Translations under genes and position numbers: made by a program
Assembly (NCBI RefSeq): GCF_022829345.1
Contig: NZ_JAKSXV010000094.1
Location: forward strand, 1-64,000
Source: Methylobacterium sp. J-090
GTDB lineage: Bacteria > Pseudomonadota > Alphaproteobacteria > Rhizobiales > Beijerinckiaceae
DNA: 64,000 nt
Direction: 5' to 3'
Part shown: piece by piece, positions 60,498 through 64,000 of the stretch
Numbering within the stretch: the stretch's first letter is position 1
How the letters are laid out: the number at the start of each line of letters is the position of its first letter
The notes under the pieces: model-generated
What the model saw: the letters and a program-made list of their open reading frames with translations, nothing else
Databases searched by the model: none
What the model was told of the DNA's origin: nothing

Positions 60498-60946
60498 CCA
60501 ATCCGAAGAAACCACCCCGCAAGACCGCCATCGCCAGGGCCGCCGCCGCCAAAGCGCTCAAGGGCAAGAAAACGGCTGCCAAGAAAGCGGCCGAGAAGCC
60601 CGGCGCGAAGGCTCCCCCGGCCCCGAAGGCCGCGGCACCGCAGCCTCCGGCAGCCCCCGTTCGCAAGGGACCCAGTGAAGATCTCATCGCAGAGACCATC
60701 CTGCGCCTCCTGGCCGAGCGCGGTCCGGGCAAGACCGTCTGCCCCTCGGAAGTGGCCCGCGACATCGGCGGCTCGCAGCCCGAGGTCTGGAGCCCGATGA
60801 TGCAGCCCGTGCGCCGCATCGCCGTGCGGATGACCAAGGCCGGCCAGATCGCCATCCTGCGCAAGGGCAAGCCCGTGGAGGATGTCGATGATTTTCGCGG
60901 CATCTACCGGCTGGCGCTGCCGGCCGCCGGCTCCGAAGAGGCCTGA
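60494..60946 (+). CDS. DUF3253 protein with histone H1-like Lys/Ala-rich tail
   Basis: 150 residues. Residues 1-55 are a Lys/Ala/Pro-rich tail (KALKGKKTAAKKAAEKPGAK) like histone H1. The rest is a winged-helix DUF3253 domain: ETILRLLAERGPGKTVCPSEVAR, WSPMMQPVRRIAVRM, IAILRKGKPVEDV and FRGIYRLALP. Most DUF3253 proteins are about 90 residues and lack such a tail, which suggests DNA or nucleoid binding; that is inference. The ATG overlaps the stop of the DUF599 gene by four bases. Its 3' end overlaps the convergent ydcF-type gene by 43 bases. Confidence 0.83.
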   Translation: MTNPKKPPRKTAIARAAAAKALKGKKTAAKKAAEKPGAKAPPAPKAAAPQPPAAPVRKGPSEDLIAETILRLLAERGPGKTVCPSEVARDIGGSQPEVWSPMMQPVRRIAVRMTKAGQIAILRKGKPVEDVDDFRGIYRLALPAAGSEEA

Positions 60947-61740
60947 GGCGCCGGCATCCAGGCATCGGTGTAGCCGGCGAGCCGATACACCACGAGGCCG
61001 ATCCACTCCTTGACGGCGACGTCGAGGAGGGCGAGCCCATCGGATGCAAAACTGTTGAAGCGGACCGCATCGCGCGGTCCGGCCGTGCGGTAATCCACCG
61101 GATAGGCGGCCACGGTGAAGCCGGCCACCCGAAAGCAGCCGACGGCGCGGGGCATGTGCCAGGCCGACGTCACGAGGAGCCAGCGCTCGCCGGGCTTCGG
61201 CTTGACGAGATCGGCGGTGAAGGCGGCGTTCTCGCGGGTGTTGCGCGAGCGATCCTCCAGGATGAGGCGGGTGCGCGGCAGACCCAGACCGTCGGCGGTG
61301 CGCCCGACGATCGCGGACTCGGACACCTCGCCCGGCCGCAGCGCGGCGCTTCCGCCCGCGAAGGCAAGACGCGCGTCTGGATAGCGCCGGGCGAGGTCGG
61401 CCAGGGCGATCTGGCGCTCCCCGGCCTCGTTGAGGACGAGCTGATCGCGCGCCGCCGACAGGCGCGTCTCGACGGCTCCACCGAGGACGACGATGCCGGC
61501 CACCGGCGTGCCGTCGTCGACGAAGGCCGGGAACCGTTCCTCCAGGGGCAGGGCGACCCAGAGGGCGAGGGGGGAGAAGCCGGCCACGAGAAGTGCGAGG
61601 GCCGCCGTCAGGGCCAGCCCGCCCCCGAAGCGGCGCCAGCGCCCGAAGACCGAGAGGAGCGTCCCGGCGACGACGGCCAGGATCAGGAGGTTCGACGGTG
61701 TGATGACGAAGAAGATCAGCTTCGAGAGCGGAAAGAACAT
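60904..61740 (-). CDS. YdcF/ElyC family protein (DUF218)
   Basis: 278 residues. Two N-terminal membrane helices (LIFFVITPSNLLILAVVAG and GGGLALTAALALLVAGF) precede a DUF218 domain. Motifs are VAGIVVLGGAVETRL, LAFAGGSAALRPGE, LEDRSRNTRENAAF and LLVTSAWHMPRAVGCFR. Relatives such as ElyC and SanA affect envelope integrity. ATG at 61740. The 3' end overlaps the DUF3253 gene. Confidence 0.9.
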   Translation of the reverse strand: MFFPLSKLIFFVITPSNLLILAVVAGTLLSVFGRWRRFGGGLALTAALALLVAGFSPLALWVALPLEERFPAFVDDGTPVAGIVVLGGAVETRLSAARDQLVLNEAGERQIALADLARRYPDARLAFAGGSAALRPGEVSESAIVGRTADGLGLPRTRLILEDRSRNTRENAAFTADLVKPKPGERWLLVTSAWHMPRAVGCFRVAGFTVAAYPVDYRTAGPRDAVRFNSFASDGLALLDVAVKEWIGLVVYRLAGYTDAWMPAPQASSEPAAGSASR

Positions 61741-61788
61741 GGCGCGAAAGCGACCTTCAGGGGAGGGGACGCAAGGCCTGGACCGGCC

Positions 61789-62841
61789 TCATGCCTTCGG
61801 GATCGGCGGCGGGTAGGCGTGGAAGCGGCCCTGCGGGTCCTCGACCCGCCAGCCGGCCGCCGTCGCGCGGAGGTAGTCCGGCCCCACCGGCACCTTGCCG
61901 TGGCCGCCGGGGATGTCGAGGACGTAGAGGGGCTGTGCGAGCCCCGAGAGCCGGCCGCGGAGCTGCCCCATCAGGGCACGCCCCTCGGCCAGATCCGTGC
62001 GCAGGTGGCCGGTGCCGGGGGCGAGGTCGCCATGGTGCAGGTAGTACGGCTTGATCCGGTGCTCCACGAAAGTCCGCATCAGGAGGCCGAGGGTCTCGGG
62101 ATCGTCGTTGATGCCGGCGAGCAGCACCGTCTGGCTCACCATGGGGATGCCGGCATCGACGAGGCGGGCGATGGCGCGCGCGGCGGCGGGGGTGAATTCG
62201 CGCGCGTGGTTGGCGTGGAGCGCCACGAACACCGCGCCGTCGAACTGCTTCAGGGCTGCGACGAGAGCGTCGGTGACGGCCGCGGGATCGACCACCGGCA
62301 CGCGGGTGTGGAAGCGCAGCACCCGCACGTGTGGAATCGCCTTCAGCGCCTGGGCGATCCGGGCGAGGCGCCGGGGCGAGAGCGCGAAGGGATCGCCGCC
62401 CGTGACCACCACCTCCCAGATCTCCGGCCGGCCGGCGATGTAGGCGAAGGCCGCGTCGAGTTCGGCGTCGCTCAGGGTTCCGAGGCCCTCGGGGCCGACC
62501 CGCTCGCGCCGGAAGCAGAACCGGCAGTAGACCGGGCAGACATGGAGCGGTTTCAGCAGCACCCGGTCGGGATAGCGGTGGACGAGGCCGGACAGGGGGC
62601 TGTGGGCGTCGTCGCCGATGGGATCGGCATCCTCCTCAGGGCGCGTCGCGAGTTCCTCCGCCCGGGGAACGAACTGGCGGGCGATGGGATCGTGGGGGTC
62701 GGCCGGATCGATGAGGTCGGCCAGATCCGGGGTCACGGAGACGGCGTAGCGGGCGGCCACCGCTTCCAGTGCGGGAAGGTCAGCGGCCGCGACGAGGCCG
62801 GCTCGGACAAGGTCGAGGGGGCTCTTCAGGGGGCGGTTCAC
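61789..62841 (-). CDS. epmB: EF-P-(R)-beta-lysylation protein EpmB (lysine 2,3-aminomutase-like)
   Basis: 350 residues. Radical-SAM, PLP-dependent enzyme that converts (S)-alpha-lysine to (R)-beta-lysine for elongation factor P. Iron-sulfur cysteines are C102, C106 and C109 in HVCPVYCRFCFRRERVG. VVVTGGDPFALSPRRL, VRFHTRVP-type LRFHTRVPVVDP and YYLHHGDLAPGTGHLR are family motifs. The length is close to EpmB (about 340) and well below clostridial KamA. It starts at GTG (62841), overlapping the epmA stop by four bases; that pairing is what assigns it to EF-P modification rather than lysine catabolism. Confidence 0.92.
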   Translation of the reverse strand: MNRPLKSPLDLVRAGLVAAADLPALEAVAARYAVSVTPDLADLIDPADPHDPIARQFVPRAEELATRPEEDADPIGDDAHSPLSGLVHRYPDRVLLKPLHVCPVYCRFCFRRERVGPEGLGTLSDAELDAAFAYIAGRPEIWEVVVTGGDPFALSPRRLARIAQALKAIPHVRVLRFHTRVPVVDPAAVTDALVAALKQFDGAVFVALHANHAREFTPAAARAIARLVDAGIPMVSQTVLLAGINDDPETLGLLMRTFVEHRIKPYYLHHGDLAPGTGHLRTDLAEGRALMGQLRGRLSGLAQPLYVLDIPGGHGKVPVGPDYLRATAAGWRVEDPQGRFHAYPPPIPKA

Positions 62842-63887
62842 GACCGTCCCCCGGTGACGGGCGTCCAAAGCACGTCCTCGATATGGGGGGCGCCGACGCA
62901 GAGCATCACCAGGCGGTCGAGGCCGAGCGCGATGCCGCTGGCCTCCGGCATGATGGCGAGCGCCTCCAAGAACGCCTCGTCGATAGGGTAGCGCTCGCCG
63001 TAGACCCGCTCCTTCTCGTCCATCGCGAGGGTGAAGCGCCGGCGCTGCTCGGCCGGGTCGGTGAGTTCGCCGAACGCGTTGGCGAGTTCGACGCCGCAGG
63101 CATAGAGCTCGAACCGCTCGGCCACGCGCGGGTCGCACGGGCTCGGACGGGCGAGCGCCGCCTCGCACACCGGATACTCGCACAGGATCGTCGGGCGCCC
63201 GAGACCGAGACCGGGTTCGATCCGGGCGACGAGGACCCGGCTGAACAGGTCGGCCCAGGTGTCGTCCGCAGCGACCCGCAGGCCGGCTTCCGCGACGGAT
63301 GCGGCAAATCCATCCCGATCCGTGCTTCCGTCCGGCCCCACCGTCGCCAGGAGGTCGATACCCAGCTTCGAAAAGGCCTCCGCCAGGGTCAGACACTCGA
63401 AGGGTGCGAAGGGATCGGCCTCGCGGCCGCGATGGATGAGAATCCGTGTGCCCGCCGCCTCGGCGGCCAGCGCCAGCGTCTCGGAGCAGTCCCGCATAAG
63501 CTGCGTGTAGTCCTCGCCCGCCCGGTACCATTCGAGCATGGTGAACTCGGGGTGGTGCAGGGGCCCACGTTCGCGGTTGCGGAACACCCGCGAAAAACTC
63601 ACGATCCGTCGCTCACCCGCCGCCAGCAGGGTCTTGCAGGCGAATTCCGGCGACGTGTGAAGGTAGAGCGGATGGGAAACCCCATCGGCCCCGAGAATCT
63701 CGGTGGCGAAGGCCGAGAGATGAGCTTCGTTGCCGGGCGAGACCTGAAGGCAGGCCGCCTCGACCTCGACGAAGTCGCGCTCCGAAAAGTGTCCCCGCAG
63801 GGCGGCGGTGATGCGGTTGCGCGCCATCAGGGCCGGGCGCCGGTCGGCGTGGCGGTCCGGATTCCACCAGGGGGAGGGAACGGTCAT
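62838..63887 (-). CDS. epmA: EF-P lysine aminoacylase EpmA (GenX/PoxA)
   Basis: 349 residues. A LysRS-like class II enzyme without the anticodon-binding domain; it attaches (R)-beta-lysine to a lysine of EF-P. Motif 2 is FSRVFRNRERGPLHHPEFTM-like (VFRNRERGPLHHPEFTMLEW); motif 3 is GIALGLDRLVMLCVG. ILCEYPVCEAALARPSP and FELYACGVELANAFGEL complete the pocket. It is first in a two-gene unit with epmB. The efp gene is not seen; it would be expected next door beyond 64 kb, possibly divergent. Confidence 0.95.
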   Translation of the reverse strand: MTVPSPWWNPDRHADRRPALMARNRITAALRGHFSERDFVEVEAACLQVSPGNEAHLSAFATEILGADGVSHPLYLHTSPEFACKTLLAAGERRIVSFSRVFRNRERGPLHHPEFTMLEWYRAGEDYTQLMRDCSETLALAAEAAGTRILIHRGREADPFAPFECLTLAEAFSKLGIDLLATVGPDGSTDRDGFAASVAEAGLRVAADDTWADLFSRVLVARIEPGLGLGRPTILCEYPVCEAALARPSPCDPRVAERFELYACGVELANAFGELTDPAEQRRRFTLAMDEKERVYGERYPIDEAFLEALAIMPEASGIALGLDRLVMLCVGAPHIEDVLWTPVTGGRS

Positions 63888-64000
63888 CGGGCGGGCCTTA
63901 CCACGGGTGGCCGGGCGCCTCCACGTCTCAAGGGCCCCCCAAGTCCTGCGGCTGGCAACGGGGCCACGGATAGGGTAGTGGCGGACCGACGATGTCGCTC
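63888..64000. other. End of window, upstream of epmA
   Basis: 113 bases with no gene recognised. It contains the epmA upstream region and perhaps the start of a divergent gene beyond the window. Confidence 0.4.

Overview
This 64 kb window is a high-G+C, densely coded chromosomal segment from an alphaproteobacterium. The best match I can infer is a Methylobacterium/Methylorubrum-type member of the Rhizobiales. Supporting signs are a class I PHA synthase, a biotin-carrying propionyl-CoA carboxylase alpha subunit, a RibBX-type riboflavin protein, a 'nutrient deprivation-induced'-type membrane protein behind a GGAAC-N17-tGTT general-stress promoter, and an SPY (not SPF) codon-recognition motif in RF2. 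I see no rRNA, tRNA, CRISPR array, insertion sequence or prophage.

Region 1 (about 0.9-21.7 kb) is one large trehalose / alpha-glucan cluster on the + strand: otsA, glgX, treZ, a malQ-treY fusion, a GH13-glgE fusion, a treS-maltokinase fusion, and glgB, closed by a strong terminator. Two small minus-strand genes (a YidB/DUF937-type protein and a 71-residue protein) sit between glgX and treZ. Together the enzymes can make trehalose 6-phosphate (OtsA) and interconvert trehalose and maltose (TreS). They can phosphorylate maltose and polymerise it into alpha-1,4-glucan (Mak, GlgE), branch and debranch the glucan (GlgB, GlgX), rearrange it (MalQ), and release trehalose from it (TreY, TreZ). Seven or more catalytic activities are packed into few polypeptides, three of them two-enzyme fusions. 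The N-terminal half of the GlgE protein is a complete extra GH13 enzyme with its own catalytic triad and no assigned job.

Region 2 (21.7-23.45 kb, minus strand) is a two-gene accessory unit. A modular protein carries a VPAG...GGQW-type N-terminal motif and a PD-(D/E)XK-like C-terminal nuclease tip, and it overlaps a downstream gene of the size and position expected for an immunity protein. G+C falls to about half across the tip-coding DNA.

Region 3 (23.5-40.7 kb) holds housekeeping and accessory metabolism: asd, a luciferase-like monooxygenase, small exported proteins, a TVP38/TMEM64 protein, an orphan sensor kinase, bioB, an FAH-family hydrolase, a FadL-type porin, a membrane GGDEF cyclase behind a very A+T-rich leader, phaC, an AlaC/LL-DAP-type aminotransferase and small lipoproteins.

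Region 4 (40.7-64 kb) contains prfB with its programmed +1 frameshift, an M23 endopeptidase, a one-cysteine Bcp peroxiredoxin, a large AsmA/YhdP-like protein, tyrS, anmK, a y4iL-like catalase, aroC and ribBX. It continues with an EF-G paralogue that has lost its GTPase half, an HDAC-family deacylase, an L,D-transpeptidase lipoprotein, pccA, a GGCT-like protein, acylphosphatase, a DUF599 protein, a histone-H1-tailed DUF3253 protein, a YdcF protein, and the epmB-epmA pair that modifies elongation factor P.
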